Shown here: positions 9,237 to 17,795 of the stretch, piece by piece
Layout: each line of letters opens with the position of its first letter
How positions within the stretch are numbered: the first letter of the stretch is position 1
Source: Zeimonas sp964538505
Lineage (GTDB): Bacteria; Pseudomonadota; Gammaproteobacteria; Burkholderiales; Burkholderiaceae_E
Assembly (NCBI GenBank): GCA_964538505.1
Contig: CAZIDY010000027.1
Span: forward strand, 1 to 40,226
Length of the DNA stretch: 40,226 bases
Reading direction: 5' to 3'
Program-made: the position numbers and the translations under genes
Notes under the pieces: generated by a model
Told to the model about the DNA's origin: nothing
Databases searched by the model: none
What the model saw: only the letters and a program-made list of their open reading frames with translations

Positions 9237-12200
9237 GTGCCCGAAGCGTTCTTCGAGCGGCCCATCCTCAACTCGCCCTACGAGTATCCGAAGCGTCATT
9301 GGGAGCTCGACAAATCGGGACAGCCGACGCAGGGAATCATCGAGCGCCGCCGCGGCGCCGAGTTCGTCACGCCGATTCCCCGCCCGAAGAAGCAGAAGGG
9401 CGCAGCGAAGCAGAGCGCACTGCTCTTCGATGAAGGGCTCTCCACGCAGGCGCAGCAGTATCACTCGGCGATCATCAACGGCGTGCGCGCCGAGGTCGAC
9501 CGCTGGCGCGCGCTGAAGAACCCCGCTGACTGGAAAGTCACGCCCGAGACCGCGCGCCTGCTGCAGCACTGGCGCAGCCATCCCTTCGCGGGCGTGCGTC
9601 CGTTCTTCTGCCAGGTCGAGGCGGTGGAAACGGCGATCTGGCTCACCGAGGTCGCGCCGAAGCTCGGCAAGTCGGCCGAGCGCTTCCTCGCGCATCTGGA
9701 CGACGCGAACCGCGAAGCGAACCCCGGCCTGTCGCGCCTCGCGCTGAAGCTCGCCACCGGCGCCGGCAAGACAACGGTGATGGCGATGCTGATCGCCTGG
9801 CAGACGGTGAATGCGGTGCGTCGCCCGAACAGCAAACGCTTCACGCGTGGCTTTCTGGTCGTCGCGCCGGGGCTCACGATCCGCGACCGGCTGCGCGTGC
9901 TGCAGCCGAACGACCCGGATAGCTACTACGCTTCACGCGAGCTGGTGCCGACCGACCTGCTCGCCGACCTCGAGCGCGCGAAGATCGTCGTCACGAACTA
10001 TCACGCCTTCCAGTTGCGGGAGCGCGTGCAGCTGTCGAAGGGTGGTCGCCTGCTGCTGCAGGGACGAACCGGTGATGCGCCCGATACGCTCGAGACCGAA
10101 GGACAGCTGCTCCAGCGCGTGATGCCCGCGCTGATGGGGATGCGCAACGTGCTCGTGATGAACGACGAAGCGCATCACTGCTATCGCGAGAAACCCGACG
10201 CCGTCGAGGACGACGGCAAAGGCGACGAACGCAAGGAAGCCGAGAAGAACCGCGAGGCCGCGCGCGTCTGGATCTCGGGGCTGGAGGCGGTGCAGCGGAA
10301 GATCGGCGTCTCGCGCGTGCTCGATCTGTCGGCGACGCCGTTCTTCCTGCGCGGCTCGGGCTACGCCGAAGGCACGCTCTTCCCGTGGACGATGAGCGAC
10401 TTCTCCCTGATGGACGCGATCGAATGCGGCATCGTCAAGCTGCCGCGCGTGCCGGTGGCCGACAACATCCCCGGCGCCGAGATGCCGATGTTCCGCAACC
10501 TGTGGGAGCACATCCGCGCGAAGATGCCGAAGAAAGGACGCGGCAAGGCCGAGGGGCTGAACCCGCTCGACCTGCCGCCGCAGCTGCAGACCGCGCTCGA
10601 GGCGCTGTACGGGCATTACGCAAAGACTTTCGAGCTGTGGACGAACGCGCGTATCCCGGTGCCGCCGTGCTTCATCGTCGTCTGCAACAACACCGCCACC
10701 TCGAAGCTCGTGCACGACTGGATCGCGGGCTTCGAGCAGACACTGCCCGACGGTGGCACGCGCTTCGTGCCGGGCCGGCTGCCGCTGTTTCGCAACCAGG
10801 ACGAGCATGGCAATCCGCTCGCGCGGCCGCGCACGCTGCTGATCGACAGCGAGCAGCTCGAGAGCGGCGAAGCGCTCGACGACAACTTCCGCGCGATGGC
10901 CGCGGACGAGATCGAGCGCTTCCGTCGCGAGATCGTCGAGCGCACCGGAGACCTGCAGGCGGCGGCGAAGCTGACCGACCAGGACCTGCTGCGTGAGGTG
11001 ATGAACACGGTCGGCAAGCCCGGGCGTCTCGGCGAGCCGATCCGCTGCGTCGTCTCGGTGTCGATGCTCACCGAAGGCTGGGACGCGAACACCGTCACGC
11101 ACGTGCTCGGCGTGCGCGCCTTCGGTACGCAGCTGCTGTGCGAGCAGGTGATCGGTCGCGCGCTTCGTCGCCAGTCGTACGAGCTGAACGAGCAGGGCCG
11201 CTTCGATGTCGAGTACGCCGACGTGCTCGGCATTCCCTTCGACTTCACGGCGAAGCCGGTGGTCGCGCCGCCGCAGCCGCCGCGTGACACCGTGCACGTG
11301 CGCGCGGTGCGACCCGAGCGCGACGCGCTGGAGATCCGCTTTCCGCGCGTGCGCGGCTATCGTGCCGAACTGCCGGCCGAACGCCTCGAAGCCGCGTTCG
11401 ATACCGACTCCGTACTCGTGCTCACGCCGGAACTGGTCGGTGCCACCGAGACACGCCAGGCGGGCATCATCGGCGAGACGGCGGATCTGAATCTCGTGCA
11501 CACCGGCGACGTGCGGCTCGCGCAGGTCGTCTACGAACTCACTTCACATCTGCTGCTCACGCGCTGGCGCGACGCGAACGGCGAACCGCAGCTGCACCTG
11601 TTCGGGCAGCTCAAGCGCATCGTGCGCGAGTGGCTCGACGAATGCCTGCAGTGCAAGGGCGGCACGTACCCCGCGCAGCTGAAGTACAAGACGCTCGCCG
11701 ACATGGCGGCGAGTCGCATCACCGATGCCATCACGCGCACGGCGGTCGGTACCGAGCGGCCGATCCAGGCCGTGCTCGACCCCTACAACCCGACGGGCAG
11801 CACGCGGCACGTGTCGTTCACGACCTCGAAGACCTCGCGCTGGGAGACGAGCGCGAAGCACTGCCACCTGAACTGGGTGATTCTCGACAGCGACTGGGAG
11901 GGCGAGTTCTGCCGCGTCGCCGAGCAGCACCCGCGCGTGAAGGCCTACGTGAAGAACCACAACCTCGGATTCGAGGTGCCGTATCGCTACGGCTCGGAGA
12001 ACCGCATCTACCGGCCCGACTTCATCGTGCTCGTCGACGACGGGCACGGCGAAGACGATCCGCTGCACCTGGTCGTCGAGATCAAGGGTTATCGGCGCGA
12101 GGATGCGAAGGAGAAGAGCTCGACGATGCGTACGTACTGGGTGCCCGGCGTGAACCACCTGCGCAGCCACGGGCGATGGGCCTTCGCCGAGTTCACCGAC

Positions 12201-12305
12201 GTCTGGCAGATGCAGGAAGACTTCGAGAAGAAAGTGCAGGCGCAGTTCGAAGCGATGATCGAAGCGGCGGCGCCCTGCGCCGAGACCCGCGAGGCGGAGC
12301 TCTGA
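9237..12305 (+). CDS. res: Type III-like restriction endonuclease, helicase-nuclease (Res) subunit
   Basis: This 1022-residue protein joins a superfamily 2 helicase to a nuclease. The N terminus FFERPILNSPYEYPKRHW is characteristic of one family of type III-like Res subunits. The helicase core has Walker A TGAGKTT (174-180), the DEAHH box (310-314), LSATPFF and a C-terminal RecA half with VSVSMLTEGWDANTVTH and QVIGRALRR. The last 100 residues hold a PD-(D/E)xK nuclease: Asp928 in YRPDFIVLV and Glu948-x-Lys950 in VVEIKGYR. The protein would translocate or switch on ATP and cut DNA with the methyltransferase encoded next. The GTG start is supported by GGAGG at 9223-9227. Only one base separates its stop from mod. 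All motifs appear intact. Confidence 0.92.
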   Translation: MPEAFFERPILNSPYEYPKRHWELDKSGQPTQGIIERRRGAEFVTPIPRPKKQKGAAKQSALLFDEGLSTQAQQYHSAIINGVRAEVDRWRALKNPADWKVTPETARLLQHWRSHPFAGVRPFFCQVEAVETAIWLTEVAPKLGKSAERFLAHLDDANREANPGLSRLALKLATGAGKTTVMAMLIAWQTVNAVRRPNSKRFTRGFLVVAPGLTIRDRLRVLQPNDPDSYYASRELVPTDLLADLERAKIVVTNYHAFQLRERVQLSKGGRLLLQGRTGDAPDTLETEGQLLQRVMPALMGMRNVLVMNDEAHHCYREKPDAVEDDGKGDERKEAEKNREAARVWISGLEAVQRKIGVSRVLDLSATPFFLRGSGYAEGTLFPWTMSDFSLMDAIECGIVKLPRVPVADNIPGAEMPMFRNLWEHIRAKMPKKGRGKAEGLNPLDLPPQLQTALEALYGHYAKTFELWTNARIPVPPCFIVVCNNTATSKLVHDWIAGFEQTLPDGGTRFVPGRLPLFRNQDEHGNPLARPRTLLIDSEQLESGEALDDNFRAMAADEIERFRREIVERTGDLQAAAKLTDQDLLREVMNTVGKPGRLGEPIRCVVSVSMLTEGWDANTVTHVLGVRAFGTQLLCEQVIGRALRRQSYELNEQGRFDVEYADVLGIPFDFTAKPVVAPPQPPRDTVHVRAVRPERDALEIRFPRVRGYRAELPAERLEAAFDTDSVLVLTPELVGATETRQAGIIGETADLNLVHTGDVRLAQVVYELTSHLLLTRWRDANGEPQLHLFGQLKRIVREWLDECLQCKGGTYPAQLKYKTLADMAASRITDAITRTAVGTERPIQAVLDPYNPTGSTRHVSFTTSKTSRWETSAKHCHLNWVILDSDWEGEFCRVAEQHPRVKAYVKNHNLGFEVPYRYGSENRIYRPDFIVLVDDGHGEDDPLHLVVEIKGYRREDAKEKSSTMRTYWVPGVNHLRSHGRWAFAEFTDVWQMQEDFEKKVQAQFEAMIEAAAPCAETREAEL

Positions 12306-12306
12306 G

Positions 12307-15129
12307 ATGGCGACCGGAAGCCGAAGCGCGGGCAAGCCGCGCCTGACGATCGAGACGATCACGCACGCCGAAGCGAAGCGCCGAAACATCCCCACCGCCG
12401 AATACCAGTCGGTGATGGCCGACGACGAGAAGCGGCCGGTGCGCGTGGAGTACGAGCGGCGCAATCGCGACCTGGACCCGCAACTCGTCTGGCGCGGCAA
12501 GGACGAGCAGGACTGGTCGAGCCTCGTCGTGCACGCACCGCCCCTCTACATCCAGGAGAAGGTGCACCCGAAGGCGCTCGTCGACGAGCTGCAGCGCGAG
12601 TCGGAGCGAGCGCGCGAGGCGAGGGCGCACGGGGAGGGCGCGCTCGGCGCGCAGGTGGATCTCTTCGCCGACTTCAACGGCCTGCCCGAGGAGAACGCGA
12701 AGACCGAGTTCTACCAGCACGACGCGAACTGGACGAACCGGATGATCCTCGGCGACAGCCTGCAGGTGATGGCTTCGCTTGCCGAGCGCGAGGGGCTGCG
12801 CGGCAAGGTCCAGTGCATCTATTTCGATCCGCCGTATGGCATCAAGTTCAACAGCAACTTCCAGTGGAGCACGACGAGTCGCGACGTGAAGGACGGCAGC
12901 GCCGAGCACATCACGCGCGAGCCGGAGCAGGTGAAGGCGTTCCGCGACACGTGGCGCGACGGGATTCACTCGTACCTGACGTACCTGCGTGACCGGTTGA
13001 CGGTGGCGAGGGATCTGCTGAGCGAGTCGGGGTCGATTTTCGTGCAGATCGGCGACGAGAACGTGCACCGAGTTCGTGCGGTACTCGACGAAGTGTTTGG
13101 AGACGGTAACTTCGTCGCCAGCATCTACTTCCGCAAGACTGGACGCCACAGCGATGACAACGTCGGTTCTGCACTGGACACCGTTCTTTGGTATTCGCGT
13201 CAACTCAAGCAGTACAAGTTCAGAAAGCTCGTTCGAGTTGAGCAGCTCCCGCCTATCGACGAGAAGTACTACGTTAATGTGCTGCTGCCCGATGGAAACC
13301 GAAGGAGGATGACGCCGGATGAACGCCTTCGACGAGTTCCGCTCGAGAGCGGAGCGGAGGTGTTTCGGTACGGGCCGATCACGGGACAAGGGCCATCAAA
13401 GAACGACGAAGACATCGTGTTCGAGGGCCGTCGATTCCCGAAAAAGACCAACCGGCATTGGTCGACGAGCACCGAGGGGATGTATCGGATCGGGAGAGCC
13501 GGGCGGTTGCTCACGATTGGAAACGATCTCGCTTTCGACCTGCGTTGGCACGAGGTTCCGAAGTCGATCGGGAGCGTCTGGGAAGATACCCAATCGGGGG
13601 GCTTTGGGGCTGAAAAAGTCTATGTCGTGGAGACGACGCCGACGGTCATTGAGCGATGCCTTCTGATGACGACCGACCCCGGTGATCTTGTTCTCGATCC
13701 TACCTGCGGGTCAGGTACCACAGCCTACGTCGCTGAACAGTGGGGCCGACGTTGGATCACCATCGACACCTCCCGCGTCGCGCTCGCGCTGGCGCGCGCC
13801 CGCGTTATGGGTGCTCGCTATCCTTTTTACTTGCTCGCCGACTCCCCGGACGGGCAACGTAAGGAAGCCGAGCTCGCGCATATAGCTTCCTCGTCACAAC
13901 CGACTCGCGGCGACATTCGCCAAGGCTTCGTCTACGAGCGCGTTTCGCATATCACCTTGAAGTCGATCGCCGAGAACGCCGAGATCGACGTGATCTGGGA
14001 CAAGTGGCAAGCAACGCTCGAGCCGCTGCGCGAGAAGCTCAACGCATCGCTGAAGAAGAGCTGGCCCGACTGGGAGATCCCGCGTGAAGCCGAAGCCAAA
14101 TGGCCCGAAGCAGCGCAGAAGCTCCACGCCGACTGGTGGCAGGCGCGCATCGAACGCCAGAAGGAGATCGATGCGTCGATCGCCGCCAAGGCCGAGTTCG
14201 AGTACCTGTACGACCGCCCCTACGAAGACCGCAGGAAGGTGCGCGTCGCCGGCCCCTTCACCGTCGAGAGCCTGTCGCCGCACCGCGTGCTCGCCGTCGA
14301 CGAGAACGACGAGCTCGTCGACACCGTGGCCGAGCCGCGCCCGGGCTACGGCATCGGCTCCGAATCGGCCTTCGTGCAGGTCATCCTCGAGAACCTGAAG
14401 ACCGCCGGCGTGCAGCAGGCGCACAAGGAAGACCGCATCGCCTTCACGTCGCTCGCACCGTGGCCGGGTGACCTCGTCTGCGCCGAAGGGCGTTACGTCG
14501 AAGGCGAGAAAGAAAAGCGCGCCGCCGTCTTCATCGGCCCCGAGTTCGGCACCGTCTCACGGCCCGACCTCGTCGCAGCGGCGCGCGAAGCGGCCGACGC
14601 CGGCTTCGACGTGCTCGTTGCCTGCGCCTTCAACTACGACGCGCACTCGAGCGAGTTCTACAAGCTCGGTCGCATCCCGGTGCTCAAGGCGCGGATGAAC
14701 GCCGACCTGCACATGGCCGACGATCTGAAGAACACGGGCAGGGGGAACCTGTTCGTGATCTTCGGCGAGCCCGACATCGACGTGCTGCACGAAGCCGATG
14801 GGCGACTGCGCGTGCAGGTCAAGGGCGTCGACGTCTTTCATCCGGCCACGGGCGAGGTGCGCAGCGACGGCGCCGACGGCATCGCATGCTGGTTCGTCGA
14901 CACCGACTACAACGAGGAGAGCTTCTTCGTCCGGCACGCGTATTTCCTCGGCGCCAACGATCCGTACAAGGCGCTGAAGACGACGTTGAAGGCTGAGGTC
15001 GATCCGGACGCGTGGGCTACGTTGAACAGCGACACGTCGCGGCCTTTCGAGCGGCCGCGTTCGGGGCGCATTGCGGTGAAGGTGATCAATCACCTGGGGG
15101 ACGAGGTGATGAAGGTTTTCCGGGTGTAG
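12307..15129 (+). CDS. mod: Site-specific adenine DNA methyltransferase (Mod-like subunit)
   Basis: This 940-residue protein is a beta-class N6-adenine/N4-cytosine methyltransferase. The catalytic DPPY is at 174-177 and the AdoMet-binding motif VLDPTCGSGT at 462-471. The motif order (DPPY, target recognition, AdoMet) is that of the beta class. The stretch between them is the target recognition domain. It is longer than ordinary type III Mod proteins (about 600-700) because of a C-terminal domain of roughly 300 residues, including FDVLVACAFNYDAHSSEF, which I do not recognise by function. It would methylate the recognition site and supply specificity to Res. Bases about 13070-13950 are visibly less GC-rich than the rest, suggesting an exchanged specificity segment. 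Confidence 0.92.
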   Translation: MATGSRSAGKPRLTIETITHAEAKRRNIPTAEYQSVMADDEKRPVRVEYERRNRDLDPQLVWRGKDEQDWSSLVVHAPPLYIQEKVHPKALVDELQRESERAREARAHGEGALGAQVDLFADFNGLPEENAKTEFYQHDANWTNRMILGDSLQVMASLAEREGLRGKVQCIYFDPPYGIKFNSNFQWSTTSRDVKDGSAEHITREPEQVKAFRDTWRDGIHSYLTYLRDRLTVARDLLSESGSIFVQIGDENVHRVRAVLDEVFGDGNFVASIYFRKTGRHSDDNVGSALDTVLWYSRQLKQYKFRKLVRVEQLPPIDEKYYVNVLLPDGNRRRMTPDERLRRVPLESGAEVFRYGPITGQGPSKNDEDIVFEGRRFPKKTNRHWSTSTEGMYRIGRAGRLLTIGNDLAFDLRWHEVPKSIGSVWEDTQSGGFGAEKVYVVETTPTVIERCLLMTTDPGDLVLDPTCGSGTTAYVAEQWGRRWITIDTSRVALALARARVMGARYPFYLLADSPDGQRKEAELAHIASSSQPTRGDIRQGFVYERVSHITLKSIAENAEIDVIWDKWQATLEPLREKLNASLKKSWPDWEIPREAEAKWPEAAQKLHADWWQARIERQKEIDASIAAKAEFEYLYDRPYEDRRKVRVAGPFTVESLSPHRVLAVDENDELVDTVAEPRPGYGIGSESAFVQVILENLKTAGVQQAHKEDRIAFTSLAPWPGDLVCAEGRYVEGEKEKRAAVFIGPEFGTVSRPDLVAAAREAADAGFDVLVACAFNYDAHSSEFYKLGRIPVLKARMNADLHMADDLKNTGRGNLFVIFGEPDIDVLHEADGRLRVQVKGVDVFHPATGEVRSDGADGIACWFVDTDYNEESFFVRHAYFLGANDPYKALKTTLKAEVDPDAWATLNSDTSRPFERPRSGRIAVKVINHLGDEVMKVFRV

Positions 15130-15151
15130 CGGTTTGATGGACTCGGACGGT

Positions 15152-15206
15152 ACGACATGGCCTTGACGCCAGGGCGTCGCACGGTTCCATTCCGCAGCCA
15201 TGTCGT
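15152..15206. terminator. Nested inverted repeats, possible bidirectional terminator
   Basis: Between the convergent mod and HTH genes an outer perfect 10-bp inverted repeat, ACGACATGGC (15152-15161) and GCCATGTCGT (15197-15206), encloses a short hairpin GACGCC-AG-GGCGTC (15165-15178). No long T run follows on either strand, so it is not a textbook intrinsic terminator, but the position suits one. Confidence 0.4.
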
Positions 15207-15241
15207 CCATTGGTGAAAGCGGGAAATCAGGTGAGGCGAAC

Positions 15242-15898
15242 TCAGGCTTTCTCGTCCAGTGCCGGGGTGCCCAGATCGGACTGCTCGGGCTTTGCCTTCC
15301 GTCCACCCGTCGTTGCTATCAGGCGAGTCTTGTCACGCTCGGCCCGTCGGATTATTTCAGTGAGCTTTCGAGCGGCCTCTGCGCCATCTCCGCCTTCGGC
15401 GATCAGATCGAAGAATGATCTGCCACGGGAGACGGTGCGCGAGAGCATCGGCGGAGTGAGCTTCAGGCCCAGCTCCTGAAAGACCTGAGCCCCAGCGGCG
15501 AATTCGCGAAGCTTTTGCTGATGCCGTTGATTGGGCACCTCACCCGCCAACCAGTTGTATAGCGTTTGTCGCGATACGCCGAATATGTCGGCCAACCGGG
15601 ACATCGAGCGACCGAACACATCCCGGATCAGCGCTGTCATTGCAGCGAAGTCGATCAGCTCTTCGGTTGTTTCGACCTCGCGCGCAGGTTCCGGAAGCTC
15701 GATGCCCGGGAGCGAATAGCCCTGTCGACGTTCGGTGAGGAATCGAACGGTTACGAGCCCGCCTGTCCCTGTAAATGCGTAGAGGGGGCGCTCCCATTCA
15801 TTTCTCCCGACTGTCTCGTAAAAGGCGGGAATACCGCTTCCGAGTTGGCGCAAAACTTCCTGCTGGACGGATAACGGAAGGTCGGATGCAGCGGGCAT
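15242..15898 (-). CDS. Helix-turn-helix protein, partner of the TIGR04255-family gene
   Basis: This 218-residue protein is not one I can name. Its centre holds a helix-turn-helix: SRLADIFGVSRQTLYNWLAG at about residues 100-119, resembling XRE-type DNA-binding units. The N-terminal 75 residues include a possible beta-rich segment (LYAFTGTGGLVTVRFL), and the C-terminal 90 residues are charged and helical. The stop of the upstream TIGR04255 gene and this ATG are one base apart, so the two form one leftward transcription unit. Base composition is less GC-rich than the chromosome genes. It may bind the operator upstream of the pair, act as an antitoxin-like partner, or both; that is inference. Confidence 0.8.
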   Translation of the reverse strand: MPAASDLPLSVQQEVLRQLGSGIPAFYETVGRNEWERPLYAFTGTGGLVTVRFLTERRQGYSLPGIELPEPAREVETTEELIDFAAMTALIRDVFGRSMSRLADIFGVSRQTLYNWLAGEVPNQRHQQKLREFAAGAQVFQELGLKLTPPMLSRTVSRGRSFFDLIAEGGDGAEAARKLTEIIRRAERDKTRLIATTGGRKAKPEQSDLGTPALDEKA

Positions 15899-15899
15899 C

Positions 15900-16685
15900 T
15901 CATCGACTCCAACGCTGGAATGCGTAGTCGGTCACTGTCGCTCGAAAGGCCACGCTGATCAGCGCGTGAATTGCATTCAGGTGCATCTGCACCTTCTCGT
16001 TCGAATAGGTCTCCCGACGTTCGACGAAGCCGTCGTTGTCGAGAACGGCATGCAACCCGGAATCGGCTGTGAAGCGCGGCGCGATTTTCAGGCTTACCGG
16101 TCCGATATCGACAGGGAAGCCGACCGGCCCGGTTTGCAGGATGGTTCTGGAAACGAGTTTGATCTCGTTACGTTCACCACGGGTTTCCGCATAGGACATC
16201 GCGTTCTGGATGTCGAACCTGGAGGCAGTACCGAGTACCTCGGGGGCCAGGTACTGCTCGAGGCGCTCATCAGTGCCGGGGACGATTCGATCGAGATATC
16301 GCAGCCCGACCCGCTCGACGAAGTCGAGTCGCATCGCAGAATGAATGGTCGCGAGCCCCTCCAGAAACGATTCGGAGAACTGCTCGAAGTGCCCATAGTC
16401 GGTCGACTGGAACGTGAGTGCGTCCTGGGCGAGGACGAAACTGTGCGTTTGCTCGGCATTTCCGAACACGAAGCGCTCGGTTACCGCCTGCTGAAGGGCT
16501 GCACCGGCAGACCCCGGAGGACCGAACTGCACCGTGAAAAGACTTTCCGGGCGAAAGTCCGGGTAGCCGCGACCCCGGAGCCCTTCCTGGATATCAGGGA
16601 GATAAGCTTTCAGCTTGAGAACCGGATTGAACCTGACTTGCGCGACCGTGTAGTACACGGGCGGATTCTTCAAGGGCGTACCCAC
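15900..16685 (-). CDS. TIGR04255-family protein of unknown function
   Basis: This 261-residue protein matches the TIGR04255 family in its opening PLKNPPVYYTVAQVRFNP (residues 4-21), the following YLPDIQEGLRGRGYPDF, and the middle segment FVERVGLRYLDRIVP. No catalytic motif, signal peptide or membrane segment is visible, so it is probably a cytoplasmic soluble protein. The biochemical role of the family is unknown to me. The GTG start is supported by GGAGGG just upstream. It is the first gene of a two-gene leftward operon with an HTH protein and sits between a restriction system and toxin-antitoxin modules, so a defence or conflict role is plausible but only inferred from context. Confidence 0.8.
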   Translation of the reverse strand: MGTPLKNPPVYYTVAQVRFNPVLKLKAYLPDIQEGLRGRGYPDFRPESLFTVQFGPPGSAGAALQQAVTERFVFGNAEQTHSFVLAQDALTFQSTDYGHFEQFSESFLEGLATIHSAMRLDFVERVGLRYLDRIVPGTDERLEQYLAPEVLGTASRFDIQNAMSYAETRGERNEIKLVSRTILQTGPVGFPVDIGPVSLKIAPRFTADSGLHAVLDNDGFVERRETYSNEKVQMHLNAIHALISVAFRATVTDYAFQRWSR

Positions 16686-16712
16686 GGAACCCTCCAGTTG
16701 TCGCGGGGCATC

Positions 16713-16726
16713 AGTTTACAGTTTAC
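16713..16726. promoter_or_regulatory. Tandem 7-bp repeat upstream of the TIGR04255/HTH operon
   Basis: AGTTTAC occurs twice head to tail at 16713-16719 and 16720-16726, about 30 bases before the GTG of the TIGR04255 gene. On the minus strand it reads GTAAACTGTAAACT and contains -10-like TAAACT. A direct repeat over a promoter is a common arrangement for an autoregulator, here presumably the HTH protein of the operon. Confidence 0.4.
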
Positions 16727-16788
16727 TTGACACTCTCGGCAACTCGGGATCTCGTCCGCGTGACGTTCTTCCATCACACAACCGACCC

Positions 16789-17094
16789 GTGCTTCCCGAG
16801 GAACCGCTGCTCGGCGATGAGTCAACCTATGGCGTCTGTCAGGCGGAGGCGCATCGTCTCCGAGCCGCCGGTGCGAATTGCCTCGAAGTCCGGGGCGTGG
16901 CGCTGCTGCGAGGCGGTGCCCGCGGCTGGAGGAGTGCGCCGGGTGGATTGACTGACGGCGCGGATCGCGAGGGCGTGGTCTGGGTGATCTTCGGCGTGTG
17001 GGCGACGGTCGGCTGGATCGTCGTGGACGGTGGTGCACCACCGGCGCTCGTCCTGCCGCTCGTGCGACATCTTGTTTTCACGCACAACCACTGA
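16789..17094 (+). pseudogene. Possible truncated RES-domain toxin fragment
   Basis: A 101-residue open frame has a C-terminal pattern like RES-domain NAD-phosphorylase toxins: a LLGDESTYGVCQAEAHRLRA stretch, then GGARGWRS, WVIFGVWATVGW and a final VLPLVRHL. Intact RES proteins are about 150-230 residues and need an N-terminal Arg and other active-site residues that are absent here. The only start is a GTG with no ribosome binding site. I read it as the tail of a decayed RES/Xre-type toxin gene. Recognition is by eye and could be wrong; an unrelated small gene cannot be excluded. The rest of the 16686-17142 gap holds the flanking operators and nothing else I recognise. Confidence 0.35.
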
Positions 17095-17100
17095 CCCCGC

Positions 17101-17122
17101 GGTATATACTCAGATATATACC
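17101..17122. promoter_or_regulatory. vapBC operator/promoter palindrome
   Basis: GGTATATA and TATATACC form a perfect 8-bp inverted repeat with a 6-base spacer, ending 20 bases before the vapB ATG. The AT-rich arms also contain -10-like sequence. VapB proteins dimerise through an AbrB fold and bind palindromes over their own promoter, so this is very likely the autoregulatory site. Confidence 0.7.
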
Positions 17123-17142
17123 AAACAAGACTGGAGCCGACC

Positions 17143-17400
17143 ATGCAGACGGCGAAGTTGTTTCGCAACGGCCGCAGCCAGGCGGTGCGCTTGCCGGCCG
17201 AGTTCCGGTTCGAGGGAAGCGAGGTGCTGATCCGTCGCGACCCCGTCACCGGAGACGTGATCCTGTCGCCGAGGAATCGCTCGTTCTCCGAATTCCTCGC
17301 GTTGCGCGACCGGTTGCTCGGGCAGGTTCCGCCCGCTGAGCTCGACGAGTTCCTGTCCGAACGCGACCCGGATGTGGACGTCGAGCGGGACTGGCCCTGA
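17143..17400 (+). CDS. vapB: VapB antitoxin, AbrB/MazE fold
   Basis: This is an 85-residue antitoxin. The N-terminal 45 residues, MQTAKLFRNGRSQAVRLPAE then FRFEGSEVLIRRD, are the swapped-hairpin AbrB DNA-binding domain typical of VapB. The C-terminal half (SFSEFLALRDRLLGQVPPAE and DPDVDVERDW) is the acidic tail that blocks the VapC active site. The next gene, vapC, starts two bases after its stop. Transcription is probably repressed through the palindrome at 17101-17122. The same N terminus recurs in the broken copy at 8902. Confidence 0.92.
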   Translation: MQTAKLFRNGRSQAVRLPAEFRFEGSEVLIRRDPVTGDVILSPRNRSFSEFLALRDRLLGQVPPAELDEFLSERDPDVDVERDWP

Positions 17401-17402
17401 CG

Positions 17403-17795
17403 ATGTCGTTGCTGATGCTCGACACCAATGCGGCCTCGGCGCTGATCAAGGGGCGCGCGCCCGTATTGGCGACGCTGCTCGAGCATCGGCCGTTTTGCAT
17501 CTCGGTGATCACGGAAGCCGAACTGCGATACGGCCTTGCGCGCCGGCCCGTCGGAAAGGCGTTGACGGCCATTGTCGAAGCCTTCCTGTCCAGCGTGGAT
17601 AGCCGTGCGTGGTCGTCAGCTGCCGCGTTCCGCTACGGAGCACTGCGATCGCAGCTGGAAGCGATCGGCAAGCCTCTGGGCGCTCTCGATCTGCTGATCG
17701 CAGCGCATGCACTCGCCGAGGGCTGCGAACTGGTAACCGCAGACCACGCGTTCGCGCAGGTACCGGGCCTCGCGCTTCGCACCCCGACGGAGTGA
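17403..17795 (+). CDS. vapC: VapC toxin, PIN-domain ribonuclease
   Basis: This 130-residue PIN protein is the toxin partner of VapB. The four acidic catalytic residues are present: Asp in LMLDTNAASALI, Glu in TEAELRYGL, Asp in GALDLLIAAHA and Asp in LVTADHAF. VapC toxins are Mg-dependent RNases that typically cleave initiator tRNA or rRNA and stop translation; the target here is unknown. Length is normal and no residue is missing, so it is probably functional. Confidence 0.93.
   Translation: MSLLMLDTNAASALIKGRAPVLATLLEHRPFCISVITEAELRYGLARRPVGKALTAIVEAFLSSVDSRAWSSAAAFRYGALRSQLEAIGKPLGALDLLIAAHALAEGCELVTADHAFAQVPGLALRTPTE

Noticed and set aside
9933..11501. A 522-codon open frame antisense to res
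   Set aside because: Complementary to the helicase core, no family resemblance and no ribosome binding site; a product of high-GC codon structure.
15242..16685. HicAB, HigBA or RES/Xre pair
   Set aside because: Protein lengths and motifs do not fit those families; the larger protein fits TIGR04255 instead.
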